Positions 62,999-64,000 of a DNA stretch of 64,000 bases are shown piece by piece. How positions within the stretch are numbered: position 1 is the first letter of the stretch; each line of letters opens with the position of its first letter. The translations under genes and the position numbers were made by a program. The notes under the pieces were generated by a model that searched no databases, was not told the origin of the DNA, and worked only from the letters and a program-made list of their open reading frames with translations. Origin of the DNA: JAEXOD01 sp963663265 (GTDB taxonomy: Bacteria; Bacteroidota; Ignavibacteria; Ignavibacteriales; Melioribacteraceae); NCBI GenBank assembly GCA_963663265.2, contig CAXXXM010000002.1, positions 744,001 to 808,000 on the forward strand, in the 5' to 3' direction.

Positions 62999-64000
62999 TT
63001 ATTTTATATTTATTGTAACAGGGTTTTCTAATCGTATTAATGTTTCATCTAAATAGTTCTTAAATTCCTCAATACTCTTTACACCATTGATTTCTTGTTC
63101 CCACGATGCTGTAAAATAATATGTTACTTTTCCATCATTAGGTTTTAGTTTTACGATGTAATTTATTGGGTCTTCAGTAACTTCAATTTTCTGTGATTCT
63201 TTGTAAAACAATGCAATTCCAAGCTTATCATCTTCTCCTGCAAGTGATTGTTTACCATATAAAGCTATGTAATTCCAATTTCCGTTGGTTTTGCTTTCGA
63301 ACATTTCTGTATTTGGATGTTTTGCTAAACCGGTGGTCATATTTTCAGTATCTTGTATTGATAAATCAACTTTTGAAAGTTTACTCCCTGCACAAATACT
63401 GATTTTGGATTCTAAGTCGAACTTCTTTTCTCCAACTAACCAACCATAATATTCGGTTTTAATTTCTGCTCTAACGGGACCTGTTGATGTAATTTCGCAC
63501 CATACGCTATCGGTTTTTGAAACCATATTTACTTTATTATCGGCAAACATTGATATTGAACCTATTCCAAGTGTTTTACCAACTTTAAATACATCCATTC
63601 CCCAATCTTGCATATTATGATATGAGTCGTCATTTGCTACTGTATCATGTACTCCAACTTTCGATAATAATAGTTCGTTAATTTTTTTGCCAAATATGTC
63701 GGTAGTGTTTCTCCAATCTAAATAAAATCTATACCCAATTAATTCGGATTCCCAACCAGGTCCTTCATATCTAAACAATGCATCATGATCAGTATGTATT
63801 GCCGGTACTTTAATCCTTTTAACACTTTTAAACTCAGAGCCTCTAAAACGTTTTTCATAATATACGTCTGTTGGTTTCATGGAAAGTTCAGCATGAACTC
63901 TTGTTTTAAATTCAGGCTGTTTAACATCTTCACCGTAAACTAAAGTAACAACCTTAGTTTCTTTAGCTTCAAGATTTACATTAAAAATAAGTTTTGTTTT
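62999..64000 (-). CDS. DUF4861-family protein, 5' end outside the window
   Basis: The frame is open to the right edge: upstream of Met 63880 it continues in frame for 40 codons (NVNLEAKETKVVTLVYGED...KTRVHAELS), so 63880 is an internal Met and the gene is incomplete. The visible part has HDALFRYEGPGWESELIGYRFYLDWRN, SYHNMQDWGMDVFKVGKTLGIGSI and YYFTASWEQE, as in DUF4861 proteins of polysaccharide-utilisation loci. The family is thought to act on glycans or uronates, but the reaction is unknown. It is the most upstream visible gene of the uronate operon. Confidence 0.85.
   Translation of the reverse strand, partial: KTKLIFNVNLEAKETKVVTLVYGEDVKQPEFKTRVHAELSMKPTDVYYEKRFRGSEFKSVKRIKVPAIHTDHDALFRYEGPGWESELIGYRFYLDWRNTTDIFGKKINELLLSKVGVHDTVANDDSYHNMQDWGMDVFKVGKTLGIGSISMFADNKVNMVSKTDSVWCEITSTGPVRAEIKTEYYGWLVGEKKFDLESKISICAGSKLSKVDLSIQDTENMTTGLAKHPNTEMFESKTNGNWNYIALYGKQSLAGEDDKLGIALFYKESQKIEVTEDPINYIVKLKPNDGKVTYYFTASWEQEINGVKSIEEFKNYLDETLIRLENPVTINIK

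Overview
The window is AT-rich bacterial chromosome of the FCB type, most like Ignavibacteria or another Bacteroidota lineage. The main evidence is a family of secreted proteins that share a C-terminal type IX secretion (T9SS) sorting domain with the motif NYPNPFNPxT, plus TonB receptors with carboxypeptidase-regulatory N-domains and PPi-type phosphofructokinase. Nearly all genes lie on the minus strand in tight operons. I see no phage, CRISPR array, rRNA or tRNA.

Layout. 1-3396 (+): the tail of an iron-hydrogenase-system regulator, a TonB receptor and a DMT permease. 3397-11719 (-): RDD protein, an NMT1-type binding protein coupled to a chemoreceptor, an orphan histidine kinase, a YihY/BrkB membrane protein and purL. 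11928-13901 (+): a secreted M1 peptidase. 14134-15411 (-): a T9SS cargo gene split by an in-frame TGA. 15516-17463: a Y1 (HUH) transposase inside a palindromic repeat array, followed by an inverted-repeat-bounded non-coding element and two strong terminators. 17481-24732 (-): arginine operon argC-J-B-D-R-G-H with candidate ARG boxes upstream. 25039-32371 (-): a nitroreductase and three T9SS-exported proteins, including a metalloprotease whose signal peptide is frameshifted and an alpha-amylase. 32453-34927 (-): two glycosyltransferase-like proteins.

35132-46927 (-) is an iron-related island: a porin, a FeoA-FeoB fusion and an overlooked 53-aa Cys-rich Feo protein; a RIC/hemerythrin-like protein overlapping a LuxR regulator with a degenerate receiver; a pair of exporter-fold ABC proteins (one broken by two homopolymer indels); a TonB receptor; and a small Cys-containing protein. 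47064-50382 (-) holds a methyltransferase and two tandem outer-membrane paralogues with duplicated promoters.

50622-64000 (-) is one long hexuronate operon, open at the right edge: DUF4861, uxaC, uxaE, eda, mannonate-type SDR, PPi-PFK, HAD, LarA-like Ni-pincer enzyme, gnd, kduI, hexuronate MFS, kduD. UxaC and UxaE feed fructuronate to the SDR, giving mannonate; KduI and KduD handle unsaturated uronates. UxuA and KDG kinase are not in the window. A LarA homologue directly before gnd suggests a possible mannonate to gluconate to 6-phosphogluconate branch, which I consider the most interesting hypothesis here.

Three separate one-base homopolymer indels (28915, 40781, 41739) disturb otherwise intact genes. 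They may be assembly errors, decay or slippage, and should be checked in the reads.
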